Notes: generated by a model not told the origin, from the sequence alone. DNA of 34,126 nt from Bacteroidia bacterium (GCA_025056095.1 JANWVW010000005.1:1-34126), one strand, 5' to 3'; positions 22,993-31,823 are shown, numbered from the stretch's first letter. Translations and numbers: made by a program.

Positions 22993-23093
22993 GTTCTTTA
23001 TATACCTGGCAAACGAAACGCTAAATTACTTCTTTCAAAATTTTTTGCCAAAAACTTGACATATTTTCAACAAAAAGATAGAAATTTGCATAT
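22993..23093. promoter_or_regulatory. Divergent promoter region between ImmA-like gene and mod
   Basis: These 101 bp must hold promoters for both halves of the restriction-modification system. On the plus strand a degenerate pair TTG (23056-23058) and GAAATTTG (23081-23088) precedes the mod ATG by 5 nt. A 7-bp inverted repeat, TGGCAAA (23007-23013) and TTTGCCA (23044-23050), spans the middle and could be a two-site operator. Neither promoter is a perfect consensus match. Confidence 0.4.
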
Positions 23094-25571
23094 ATGAGCA
23101 AAGAGCAATTATTTTATCAAACCTTGCAAGATATATTTATAGGGGCAGAAGTAGAAGGTAAAGGCGGATTTATCAAATTGATGCGCATCAAATCTAAGTA
23201 CTACAAAAGAATTGAAGACCTTCTCAAAGCAGATATCAATCAACGGCTTGAACGGTATCCTAGCTTCCGCGAAGAGCTCTTTGACAAACTCTATACCTTC
23301 TTCAAATACTATTTTGCTGAAAATGGTAGTATATACTTCAATCAAACTTCTTTTCATAACAACATTTATGAAAAAGTGTATTCTAATGAAAAAGATATCG
23401 TACTCTTTTGGAAAACGCAAATGCTTTATTACGTCAAAACCGATAGGATATTCCGTTCTATGCCCATAGAAATAGATAATTTATCTTTTTTCTTTGACGC
23501 TTCTACGATTGAAAACAAAAAAGCTAACGAAAAACGAAGTCTTATTTATAGTCTTAAAGAAGTAAAGACCGAAGGCTACAATGAAATTATAGTTTTTGAA
23601 GTTCTTTATGCTGAAAAAGGTAGAGTAACTCCCATAGAGGATATTCTCAAAGGGCTTAAAAAGTATAAAATTAAAATCACCGAAGAGCAATTAGAGCGTG
23701 CTTTTCGCATTTTTGAACGCCAAGCCGAGGTAGATTATTTTATTCACAAAAATGCCAAAGCTTTTTTGCAAGAACAGTTCAAATTATGGCTATATCAATA
23801 CTACTGGCAAGGTGCAGAATATTGGCACGTTGAAAGAGTAAATCAATTGCAAATTCTCAAAGACATTGCTTTCAAAATTATTGACTTTATTGCTCAATTT
23901 GAAGATGAATTAGTCAAAATATGGAATAAACCTAAATTTGTTAAAAACAGCCATTATGTTATTACGCTGGATAGAATTGCTGCGCAGCCTTCATCTACTC
24001 AGGTATTACAAAAAATTGTACAGCACCCTAACGTACATAAACAAGTAGAAGAATGGCAAAAGCTAGAAATGGTACCTCAAACCTTTAATATTGATGACAT
24101 TTTTGTGCATAACTTGATAGACCAGCCCCAAATAAGCTTAAAACCTGAATACCAATTTTTGCCGATTGACACGCATTACTTCAAAGATATAGAGCAAGAT
24201 ATTTTAGCTCTGTTTAGCGATTTGGATAATAGCTTAGATGGGTGGCTGATAAAAAGTGAAAATTACCAAGCTCTAAACACTCTTTTACCTAAATTCAAAA
24301 ACAAGGTACAAACTATTTACATTGACCCACCTTTTAATTTGGATAATTCTACACAATTTTTATACAACACAAATTACAAAGACTCCACTTGGGCAACCTT
24401 GTTAGAAAACCGCATTCGTATTGCCAAAGAGTGGCTTAATGAAAAAGGTTCTATTTTTGTCCGCTGCGATTACAACGGCAACTGGATAGTTAGACCCCTG
24501 CTAGATGATATATTTGGAAGGGAAAATTTTAGAAATGAACTTATCTTACGTAAAGTTAATTACCAAGGTACAAATGTACCTGACAGGTTCAATCCTGCAT
24601 GTGAGTCCTTATATTTTTTCAGTTGCAGCAACGAAATAAAATTTAAACAGATATTCAAAGAAAGGGAAAGAGAAGCAAAATGGATAAATGCAGTATCTCC
24701 GAAGGAAAATAAAAATGCAAATTATATTGTAATTGAAGGTAGAACGTTTATTGCGCCTAAAAATAGTCATTGGAGGTTTTCTCAGGAAAAATTTAATACA
24801 TTAAATCTAGAAAAAAGAATTAGAATCAATGAAGATTATGCTTACATTGATGTTTTGGGTAATCCACAAAGAGGAATTCCTCAATACTTAGAAGCAGAGT
24901 ATACTCCTATTGACTCAAACTGGACAGATATCTCAAGCTATTCATTTGGGTGGAATTTTTCAACGGAAAACTCAGAGTCTATCTTAAATCGTGTCATTCA
25001 ATCTACTTCACAATCTGGGGATTATGTAATGGACTTTTTTCTCGGTTCAGGTACGACTGTGGCTGTGGCGCACAAGTTAGGTAGAAAATGGATAGGTATA
25101 GAGATGGGGGCACATTTTTACACAGTGGTTTTACCTCGTATGAAAAAAGTTTTGTTTTATGACAAATCAGGCATATCACAGGATAATGAGGTCAAAGCAC
25201 ATTACAATGCCAAGCAAGCAGGTGGGTTTTTCAAATACTATGAGTTAGAACAGTATGAGGAAACCTTAGAGCAAACTGTATATCAGGATTATGACTTATT
25301 TTCAACAAGCAAATCTGCTTACGAACAATATGTATTTTTGAAAGATGAGAAACTACTTAAAGCCGTAGAGTTAGACGAGAGCAACAAAGTCATTAAAGTA
25401 GACTTGAATAAAATATATTCTGATATTGACCTTGCAGAATGTATCTCCCTCATTCGAGGTAAATGGATAAAGGCAATTAAAGCTGACAAAGTAGTGTTAG
25501 AAAACGGCGAAGAGTATTCTCTTGAAGATATAGACTTTACTTTAATAAAGCCATTTATTTGGTGGGAATGA
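23094..25571 (+). CDS. Type III DNA methyltransferase (Mod)
   Basis: This 825-residue N6-adenine-type methyltransferase is the modification and recognition subunit. The beta-class motif order is visible: catalytic D411-P-P-F414 (within YIDPPFNLDN) comes first and the SAM-binding F649-x-G651-x-G653-T654 (FFLGSGTTVAVAH, then GIEMG) comes later. The ~220 residues between them are expected to hold the target-recognition domain. Upstream is a ~400-residue N-terminal region, much longer than in EcoP15I-type Mod proteins; from memory a related extension (including IIDFIAQFEDELVKIW and HYVITLDRI) occurs in other large bacterial type III-like methyltransferases. It is divergent from the Res-containing operon, and its stop lies 13 bp before the LRR gene's -7 box. 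Confidence 0.9.
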   Translation: MSKEQLFYQTLQDIFIGAEVEGKGGFIKLMRIKSKYYKRIEDLLKADINQRLERYPSFREELFDKLYTFFKYYFAENGSIYFNQTSFHNNIYEKVYSNEKDIVLFWKTQMLYYVKTDRIFRSMPIEIDNLSFFFDASTIENKKANEKRSLIYSLKEVKTEGYNEIIVFEVLYAEKGRVTPIEDILKGLKKYKIKITEEQLERAFRIFERQAEVDYFIHKNAKAFLQEQFKLWLYQYYWQGAEYWHVERVNQLQILKDIAFKIIDFIAQFEDELVKIWNKPKFVKNSHYVITLDRIAAQPSSTQVLQKIVQHPNVHKQVEEWQKLEMVPQTFNIDDIFVHNLIDQPQISLKPEYQFLPIDTHYFKDIEQDILALFSDLDNSLDGWLIKSENYQALNTLLPKFKNKVQTIYIDPPFNLDNSTQFLYNTNYKDSTWATLLENRIRIAKEWLNEKGSIFVRCDYNGNWIVRPLLDDIFGRENFRNELILRKVNYQGTNVPDRFNPACESLYFFSCSNEIKFKQIFKEREREAKWINAVSPKENKNANYIVIEGRTFIAPKNSHWRFSQEKFNTLNLEKRIRINEDYAYIDVLGNPQRGIPQYLEAEYTPIDSNWTDISSYSFGWNFSTENSESILNRVIQSTSQSGDYVMDFFLGSGTTVAVAHKLGRKWIGIEMGAHFYTVVLPRMKKVLFYDKSGISQDNEVKAHYNAKQAGGFFKYYELEQYEETLEQTVYQDYDLFSTSKSAYEQYVFLKDEKLLKAVELDESNKVIKVDLNKIYSDIDLAECISLIRGKWIKAIKADKVVLENGEEYSLEDIDFTLIKPFIWWE

Positions 25572-25591
25572 GCGAAATTCTTTTACTTTTG
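25558..25591 (+). promoter_or_regulatory. LRR-murB-sua5 promoter
   Basis: TTTG (25558-25561) inside the end of mod and TACTTTTG (25584-25591) are 22 bp apart. The box ends 5 nt before the ATG at 25597. The spacing is slightly long but the -7 box is good. Confidence 0.55.
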
Positions 25592-25596
25592 CATAC

Positions 25597-26736
25597 ATGA
25601 AGCATGTTACTGCTTTCATATTCGTAATAGCAGTTTTAGTTCGGTTGTGTATTGCTCAGAGCGCGTTATTAGATTCTGCGGCTTTGGCTAAACAACCTTG
25701 GATAGATAATCTTAAAGATGCTCTAAAAAATCCTGAAAAGGTTTACAAGCTCACACTTTCTGCAAACAAATTAAAAACTTTACCGCCTGAAATTGGAAAA
25801 CTAACAGCTTTGCAGCAGCTCAACCTTTCCTACAATGAGCTTTCTACACTACCTTCCGAAATTGGTCAGCTCAAAAATTTACAAGCCATTATTTTGACAG
25901 GAAATAGATTCACAGAATTTCCTACACAACTTTATGAATTGCGAAAATTACAGTTGATTAGTCTGTCTGAAAATAGTTTGACTAAAATTCCTGTGGAAAT
26001 TGGTGTGCTATCTGAATTAGAATGGCTAGGGCTTGGAGATAATTACTTAACAGAGCTACCTGAAAATATCGGAGTATTGACAAAATTGAAACGGCTAAAT
26101 GTGGCAAATAATCAATTAAACACTTTACCTAAAAGTATAGAAAACCTTGCTCATCTGATAGAATTAAGCGCTACAGGCAACCAGTTTACAGAGATTCCCA
26201 AAGAAGTCTTTAAGCTCAAAAACTTACAAGTACTAAGCTTTGCTCGCAATCGGATTAAAGAGATTCCTGATGAAATTGCAAATCTGAAACATTTAATCAA
26301 GTTATATTTATTTGAGAATGAGATTAGTGAAATTAACCCGGCTATTTTTAAGCTTAAAAAGTTACAGGTATTGAGTTTGTCCAATAATCAAATAAAAAAA
26401 ATTCCTGATGAAATAGGGGAATTGGGTGAGCTTACTTGGTTAGGTTTAAATCACAATCAATGTAACTATGTTCCGAAATCTATCGGCAAGTTGAGTAAAT
26501 TAGAAAAACTATACTTGCATAACAATTTAATTTATGAGCTTCCTGTGGAAATTTCTAAATTGACTAAATTGACCAAAATTAACATTAGCAAAAATCGTAT
26601 TTCTGTTTTACCTATGGAAATTTCTTACTTAAAGCAGCTCAGGGAGTTGTATATTTATGATAATCCTATTTTACCTGCTCAAATAGAATATCTCAAAGCT
26701 GTTATGCACAAGTGCAAAATAGACGATGAGCCATAA
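25597..26736 (+). CDS. Secreted leucine-rich-repeat protein
   Basis: This 379-residue protein has a signal peptide (about 1-20, LVRLCIAQ) followed by about a dozen 23-residue leucine-rich repeats spanning residues 55-365. Each repeat has the form L-x-x-L-P-x-E-I-G-x-L-x-x-L-x-x-L-x-L-x-x-N. Such repeats form a curved solenoid used for protein binding; no enzymatic domain is present. Export suggests periplasmic or surface location. It is the first gene of an apparent operon with murB (11 bp gap) and sua5, an unusual partner for two housekeeping genes. No sorting domain or lipobox is visible. The start ATG lies just after a -7 box. Confidence 0.85.
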   Translation: MKHVTAFIFVIAVLVRLCIAQSALLDSAALAKQPWIDNLKDALKNPEKVYKLTLSANKLKTLPPEIGKLTALQQLNLSYNELSTLPSEIGQLKNLQAIILTGNRFTEFPTQLYELRKLQLISLSENSLTKIPVEIGVLSELEWLGLGDNYLTELPENIGVLTKLKRLNVANNQLNTLPKSIENLAHLIELSATGNQFTEIPKEVFKLKNLQVLSFARNRIKEIPDEIANLKHLIKLYLFENEISEINPAIFKLKKLQVLSLSNNQIKKIPDEIGELGELTWLGLNHNQCNYVPKSIGKLSKLEKLYLHNNLIYELPVEISKLTKLTKINISKNRISVLPMEISYLKQLRELYIYDNPILPAQIEYLKAVMHKCKIDDEP

Positions 26737-26747
26737 AAAGGTGAGAT

Positions 26748-27653
26748 ATGAAAAGCTATCAGTTGGAAGAGATACGTTCTTTTTTTAGAGGTAGCATTAA
26801 ATATAACGAGCCCATGAGCAAACACACAACACTTAAAATTGGAGGTGAAGCAGATTATTTTTTTGAACCTGTGGACAAGCAAGATGTGATTGAGTTAGTT
26901 CAGTATCATTACAAGAATGGGCTACCGTATTTTGTTTTAGGTAAAGGGAGTAATATTTTAGTTAGCGATAGAGGTATTCGTGGTAGTGTAATTGCTATAC
27001 GAGATACGTTAAGTTATTTGCAAGTAGAAGGGGAGTATGTTACTGTGGGTGCGGGGTACAATTTGCCGCGATTGGTATTAGATGTAATTGAAATGGGTTT
27101 TGAGGGGATTGAAAGTTTAGGGGGGGTTCCAGGTACAGTAGGAGGAGCAGTGATTATGAATGCAGGTGCGTACCAAAGAGAAATTTTTGATGTAATTACT
27201 CGGGTAGAGTGTTTGCGTGCAGGCAAGCATCTAAATCTTACTCGGGATGAGGTCAGCTTTGGATATAGGCAGACTGATCTTCGGGATAGTGTTATTTTGG
27301 AGATTACAATGCATCTTAAAAAAACGAATGATATTGAGAAAATTAAGCAAAAACGCAAAGTATTATTAGAAAAACGGTATCAGACACAGCCTTTGAATAA
27401 GCCGAATGCAGGTAGTATATTCAAAAATCCACCTAATGACTATGCAGGGCGATTGATAGAAGCTTGTGGCTTGAAGGGTTTTCAAATTGGTGGAGCAAAA
27501 GTAAGCCCCAAGCATGCTAATTTTTTAATCAATGAAAATAACGCCACCGCAGCAGACATGATAGCGTTAATTGAGAAAGTACGCACTTGCGTTTTTGAAA
27601 AATTTAATGTACTTTTGGAATTAGAAGTACAGTTAGTAGGTGAAGGTTTTTAA
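26748..27653 (+). CDS. murB: UDP-N-acetylenolpyruvoylglucosamine reductase
   Basis: This 301-residue FAD enzyme reduces UDP-GlcNAc-enolpyruvate with NADPH to UDP-MurNAc, the second committed step of peptidoglycan precursor synthesis in the cytoplasm. Signatures are KHTTLKIGGEADYF, GKGSNILVSDRGIRG, GFEGIESLGGVPGTVGGAVIMNAG, GYRQTDLRD, and NAGSIFKNP with the proton-donor Ser; the C-terminal LLELEVQLVG has the catalytic Glu. Length and the AGSIFKNP form fit the short type II MurB rather than the ~340-residue type I. A weak Shine-Dalgarno-like AGGTGA stands just before the ATG, consistent with an internal operon gene. Confidence 0.96.
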   Translation: MKSYQLEEIRSFFRGSIKYNEPMSKHTTLKIGGEADYFFEPVDKQDVIELVQYHYKNGLPYFVLGKGSNILVSDRGIRGSVIAIRDTLSYLQVEGEYVTVGAGYNLPRLVLDVIEMGFEGIESLGGVPGTVGGAVIMNAGAYQREIFDVITRVECLRAGKHLNLTRDEVSFGYRQTDLRDSVILEITMHLKKTNDIEKIKQKRKVLLEKRYQTQPLNKPNAGSIFKNPPNDYAGRLIEACGLKGFQIGGAKVSPKHANFLINENNATAADMIALIEKVRTCVFEKFNVLLELEVQLVGEGF

Positions 27654-28618
27654 TGGATAGGCAAAAAACCTTAGTAGGTAAGGATATTCAATTAGCCTTA
27701 GATCTACTCAAAAAGAATGAGTTGGTGGCTATTCCTACGGAAACGGTGTATGGTTTAGCGGCTAATGCGCTTAGTCCTGAAGCAGTGGTCAAGATATTTG
27801 AGGTCAAACAGCGTCCCTTTTTTGATCCTTTAATTGTACATGTGCATTCGGTAGAAGAGATTCAGAAGTACGTTACATACGTACCTATGGCTGTATATGA
27901 ATTAGCCAAGTACTTTTCTGCGATTACGTACGTTTTACCTAAGCAAGATATTATTCCTGACATTGTTACTTCGGGACATAACACAGTGGGCATTCGTATT
28001 CCTGGTCATCCTTTGACTTTGGAGTTATTGAAAAAACTAGATTTTCCTTTAGCAGCACCTAGTGCCAATCCTTTTGGTTATGTTAGTCCTACCACGGCTC
28101 AGCATGTTTTAGACTCACTTGGAGGAAAAATTCCATACATATTAGATGGTGGTACATGTAAGATTGGGGTAGAATCTACGATTATTAGTTTTGAAACAGA
28201 AATTCCGACCATTTTACGTTTAGGTGGTACAACGGTAGAAACAATTGAGGAGATTATTGGCAAAGTAGATGTGAATATACAAAGCAAAAACAATCCTGAT
28301 GCACCTGGAATGTTAGAAACGCACTACGCGCCGCATGTGCCATTGTATTTAGAAAAGTGCCCGCCTGAATACAGTTATGATGAAATTGGCGTTATTGCTT
28401 TTGAGCGTTATCATGAACGCGTACCTATTCATCAACAGTTTGTGCTTTCACCAACGGGAGATTTATCAGAAGCAGCACGGAATTTATTTCATGCTTTACG
28501 CAGTTTAGACAACATGCCCATAAAAGCGATCGTAGCTGAAATATTTCCTGAAAAGGGATTAGGCAAAGCAATTAACGACAGGTTGCGGCGGGCTTCTGTT
28601 AAAAGATTGCGTAAGTAG
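27653..28618 (+). CDS. sua5: L-threonylcarbamoyladenylate synthase (Sua5 type)
   Basis: This 321-residue enzyme makes threonylcarbamoyl-AMP from threonine, bicarbonate and ATP for t6A modification of ANN-decoding tRNAs. The YrdC domain (about 10-200) shows IPTETVYGLAANA, FEVKQRPFFDPLIVHV, VGIRIPGHPL, AAPSANPFGYVSPTTAQHV and GVESTIISF. The linker APGMLETHYAPHVPL and the C-terminal Rossmann-like domain (about 235-321) mark it as Sua5 rather than short TsaC. Its ATG overlaps the murB stop (TAATG), so translation is coupled. The partner genes tsaB, tsaD and tsaE are not in this window. Confidence 0.94.
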   Translation: MDRQKTLVGKDIQLALDLLKKNELVAIPTETVYGLAANALSPEAVVKIFEVKQRPFFDPLIVHVHSVEEIQKYVTYVPMAVYELAKYFSAITYVLPKQDIIPDIVTSGHNTVGIRIPGHPLTLELLKKLDFPLAAPSANPFGYVSPTTAQHVLDSLGGKIPYILDGGTCKIGVESTIISFETEIPTILRLGGTTVETIEEIIGKVDVNIQSKNNPDAPGMLETHYAPHVPLYLEKCPPEYSYDEIGVIAFERYHERVPIHQQFVLSPTGDLSEAARNLFHALRSLDNMPIKAIVAEIFPEKGLGKAINDRLRRASVKRLRK

Positions 28619-28667
28619 GGCAATTGCTATATTTTGTAAGCCATTGGTCATAATTTGAAAATACATA

Positions 28668-28699
28668 TTTGGTAGATAGCAAGTGGTGTTTTAGTTTTG
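28668..28699 (+). promoter_or_regulatory. TonB-dependent receptor promoter
   Basis: TTTG (28668-28671) and TAGTTTTG (28692-28699) are 20 bp apart. The -7 box ends 5 nt before ATG 28705. A TTG start at 28669 would lie inside the -33 element, which argues against the longer reading. Confidence 0.7.
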
Positions 28700-28704
28700 A
28701 AGCC

Positions 28705-30966
28705 ATGAAGGCATTCTTTCTTTGTTTGTGTGGAATTCTACTTACAGCTACGATGTACGCCCAAAAAACAGGTGAAGTAAGAGGTTTTGTGAATAACGAT
28801 AAGGATGGCTCGCCTGTACCTTTCGCTACAGTGTACTTAAAGAATACAACTTATGGGGCTAATACAGATATAAACGGCTTTTTTTCTATTTCTCGCGTAC
28901 CTGTTGGGGAGTATGACTTAGTAGTAACCTGCATCGGTTTTGACACATTACAAGTGAGAGTAAAAATTAGTAATGAAAGCAAAACCAACTTAAAGCTCAA
29001 TATAAAAGAACAAGCTATTGAGCTGCAGGCAATAGAAATAGCTGGGGAACAAGCAGAAAAAAAAGAAAAAACTTTGGTTTCTACTATTACCATCACTCCG
29101 CAAGAGATTAAGCGCATGCCTAGTATTGGGGGTGAACCTGATGTGCTGCAATACATACAAACAATACCAGGAGTAGTATTTACAGGGGACCAGGGGGGAC
29201 AAATTTACATTCGCGGGGGAACCCCTATCCAAAACAAAGTCATTATGGACGGAGCAGTTATTTACAACCCTTTTCACTCTATTGGCTTATTCTCTATTTT
29301 TGATACAGATATTATCCGTAGCGTAAATGTTTACACAGGGGGGTTTGGAGCAGAATACGGTGGAAGAATATCCTCAATTATGGACATTACTACCCGAGAT
29401 GGAAATAAAAAAGAGTACAAAGGTAGAATATCAGTTAACCCCTTTACTTCAAAAGTCTTGCTTGAAGGTCCTTTGGGTAAAAGAGAGAGAGAAGCTTCAT
29501 TTTACATTACCAGCCGTACCAGCTATTTGGAACAGAGTAGTAAAATTTTTTACCCTTACATACGCCCCGGCGAGGGCTTGCCTTATAATTTTTTAGACGT
29601 GCATGCCAAAGTTTCTCTGTCAGGTAAGTCAGGTAATAAATTCAATGTTTTTGGCTTTCATAACACAGATAGAGTGAATTTACAATTTCCTTCTAAACTG
29701 CAATGGCGCCAATACGGAGGGGGAACAAACTTTTTGCTTTTACCTACTACGGCATCTACTATTATCAGTGGCAATTTTGCTTACTCTAATTACATTTCTG
29801 AAATTCAGGAAGCTAAAGGGTCTTATACACGCTCTAGTCAGATTGGAGGATTTAATGGTTCGCTTAATTTTTCTTATTTTATAGGCAAAAATGAAGTAAA
29901 AATCGGATTTGAGGTTTATGGTTTTACCACTAATTACAACTTTGTCAATGCACTAGGTGCAAGAATTAACCAAGAAGAATTTACAACCGAAGCAGCCACA
30001 TTCATCAAATATAAAATTGCAAAATCTCGGTACATTTTAGAACCTTCTTTACGTTTTCATTACTATGCATCTAAAAACTATCCTTCACTTGAACCTCGTA
30101 TCAGTGCTAAATATATTGTTACAGAATTTTTGCGAATTAAGGCAGCAGGAGGTAGATACTCTCAAAACTTTGTTTCAGCTAATTCCGATAGAGATGTGGT
30201 TAACCTGTTCCAAGGATATCTTTCTGCTCCCGAAGGGGATATTGCTAACCAAATCTATAATCACCCTATGCAAATTGCTTATCATGCTGTAGGGGGCTTT
30301 GAACTCGATGTTACTAAAAAAATAACTCTGAACATTGAAGGTTTTTACAAGAATTTTACCCAAGTAACTAATGTCAATAGAGATAGACTATTCCCCGAAG
30401 AGCCTCAATTTATTGCAGAAACAGGGCGATCTTTTGGGGCAGACCTTTCTACTAAATGGGAGACTAAGCACTATGCTTTTTCGTTGGCTTATACTTGGTG
30501 TAAAGTGGATAGAACTTTTTCTTACAAAGGCATAACTACTACCTACTACCCTGTGTTTGACCGTAGACACAATCTTAATACCGTGTTTAGCTATTTTTGG
30601 GGCACAGAACCTAACAAGTGGGAAGTAAGTATGCGATGGAACTTAGGTTCAGGGTTTCCTTTTACACAAACTCAAGGCTTTTTTGAAAAAATATTGTTTG
30701 AAAACATTACTTCAGACTATCTTACTCAAAATGGACAGTTAGGCATTTTGTACGCACCGCTCAATCAAGGGCGTTTGCCATACTATCACAGAATGGATCT
30801 ATCCCTTAAATATACTCGTAAAATAGGAAAAACTGAATTAGAGGGAATTGCAAGCATTGTTAATGTATATAACCGCCAAAACATCTTTTACTTTGATAGA
30901 ATACGTTACATTCGAGTTAATCAGTTGCCTTTTTTACCTGCTGTGGGAATTAACTTCAATTTTTAG
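28705..30966 (+). CDS. TonB-dependent outer-membrane receptor
   Basis: This 753-residue protein has a signal peptide (about 1-20, ending MYAQ). A carboxypeptidase-regulatory-like beta-sandwich follows (about 23-105: GEVRGFVNNDKDGSPVPFATV, GANTDINGFFSI). The plug domain covers about 130-230 (MPSIGGEPDVLQYIQTIPGV, QIYIRGGTPIQNKVIMDGA, VYTGGFGAEYGGRISSIMDI). A ~22-strand barrel runs to the C-terminal VGINFNF with a terminal Phe. By family knowledge it imports a large substrate (siderophore, vitamin, peptide or glycan) using TonB energy. No SusD partner or substrate-specific enzyme is next to it, so the ligand is unknown. It is monocistronic, with a good promoter and a likely terminator. Confidence 0.92.
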   Translation: MKAFFLCLCGILLTATMYAQKTGEVRGFVNNDKDGSPVPFATVYLKNTTYGANTDINGFFSISRVPVGEYDLVVTCIGFDTLQVRVKISNESKTNLKLNIKEQAIELQAIEIAGEQAEKKEKTLVSTITITPQEIKRMPSIGGEPDVLQYIQTIPGVVFTGDQGGQIYIRGGTPIQNKVIMDGAVIYNPFHSIGLFSIFDTDIIRSVNVYTGGFGAEYGGRISSIMDITTRDGNKKEYKGRISVNPFTSKVLLEGPLGKREREASFYITSRTSYLEQSSKIFYPYIRPGEGLPYNFLDVHAKVSLSGKSGNKFNVFGFHNTDRVNLQFPSKLQWRQYGGGTNFLLLPTTASTIISGNFAYSNYISEIQEAKGSYTRSSQIGGFNGSLNFSYFIGKNEVKIGFEVYGFTTNYNFVNALGARINQEEFTTEAATFIKYKIAKSRYILEPSLRFHYYASKNYPSLEPRISAKYIVTEFLRIKAAGGRYSQNFVSANSDRDVVNLFQGYLSAPEGDIANQIYNHPMQIAYHAVGGFELDVTKKITLNIEGFYKNFTQVTNVNRDRLFPEEPQFIAETGRSFGADLSTKWETKHYAFSLAYTWCKVDRTFSYKGITTTYYPVFDRRHNLNTVFSYFWGTEPNKWEVSMRWNLGSGFPFTQTQGFFEKILFENITSDYLTQNGQLGILYAPLNQGRLPYYHRMDLSLKYTRKIGKTELEGIASIVNVYNRQNIFYFDRIRYIRVNQLPFLPAVGINFNF

Positions 30967-31011
30967 AAATATCGTTATATTCCGAATTGAATACAGCTAA
31001 TTGATAATCAA

Positions 31012-31042
31012 CGGCTTTTCTATTGAAAAGTTGGCTATTTTT
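31012..31042 (+). terminator. Probable terminator after the TonB receptor
   Basis: CGGCTTTTC (31012-31020), loop TATT, GAAAAGTTG (31025-31033) forms a 9-bp stem with two G-U pairs in RNA. It is followed a few bases later by a run of six T. It lies 46 bp after the receptor stop. Confidence 0.5.
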
Positions 31043-31124
31043 TAAGAAAAGCTTGTTTTTAAGCTACTAATTTGCTTCGGAATTGCGTAATTTACGTATA
31101 AGCAAAGAATAAATACGTGGGGCT

Positions 31125-31823
31125 ATGTATTCAAAGCTGCTAACAAAGGTTTTTAGGAGATTTTTGTATGTGGTTTTAGGAAGTGTAATTTTGGTTGTTG
31201 CTTTTTTAATATGGGCAAAATGGCATATCAAAAATACTACAAGAGCACAAATTGTAAGAGATGTACATTCTGTCCCATATCATAAAACAGCTTTAGTTTT
31301 AGGTACCAGTAGATATTTACCACATCACATTCCTAATATGTATTTCAATTATCGGATACAAGCGGCATGTGAGCTATATTTTGCACAAAAAGTAAGTTAT
31401 ATTATTGTTAGCGGAGATAATCGAAGTGCATATTACAACGAACCCCGAGATATGCAGCAAGCTTTGATAGAAAAGGGAGTACCCAAAAAAGCAATTATCA
31501 TGGATTATGGAGGTATACACACATTAGACTCTGTCATTCGGTGCAAGAAAATATTTGGACAAGATAAGTGTATTATCGTTTCTCAAGAATTTCATGTGGC
31601 CAGGGCTTTATTCCTTGCTAACCATTCAGGGATGAATTGTGTGGGATATCCCGCTAAAGATATTCCTTTGAAAGATGATTACAAAACTCATTTGAGGGAA
31701 TATTTAGCTTGTGCTAAAGCTGTATTAAATATGTATTTATTTCGCCCTGCCCCTAAGTATCTCGGCAATCCTGTACGTATTGATACGAATAGTGTCCACC
31801 CTGTTGAAAAAGGAGGTGCGTAA
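31125..31823 (+). CDS. sanA: SanA-like DUF218 membrane protein
   Basis: This 232-residue protein has one N-terminal membrane helix (about 13-32) and a soluble DUF218 (ElyC/SanA/YdcF) domain outside the inner membrane. It carries the SanA-specific pattern: ALVLGTSRY, a YFNYRIQAACELY helix, SGDNRSAYYNEPRDMQ, GVPKKAII-x-DYGG with THTLDSV-like spacing, and IVSQEFHVARALFLA. By family knowledge SanA affects envelope permeability (vancomycin resistance at high temperature in E. coli); the biochemical activity is unknown. No consensus promoter is clear upstream; a small palindrome CGTAA-T-TTACG lies at 31086-31096. Its last codons contain the ribosome-binding site of the next gene, and the stop overlaps that ATG. 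Confidence 0.88.
   Translation: MYSKLLTKVFRRFLYVVLGSVILVVAFLIWAKWHIKNTTRAQIVRDVHSVPYHKTALVLGTSRYLPHHIPNMYFNYRIQAACELYFAQKVSYIIVSGDNRSAYYNEPRDMQQALIEKGVPKKAIIMDYGGIHTLDSVIRCKKIFGQDKCIIVSQEFHVARALFLANHSGMNCVGYPAKDIPLKDDYKTHLREYLACAKAVLNMYLFRPAPKYLGNPVRIDTNSVHPVEKGGA
31811..31816 (+). promoter_or_regulatory. Strong Shine-Dalgarno site for pabA/trpG
   Basis: AGGAGG lies 6 nt before the ATG at 31823, inside the last codons of sanA. It is the only full-strength Shine-Dalgarno sequence I see in the window and decides the start of the glutaminase gene. Confidence 0.8.

Noticed and set aside
27014-27358. Minus-strand ORF of 114 codons inside murB
   Set aside because: It is antisense to conserved murB motifs, with no promoter and no recognisable domain.
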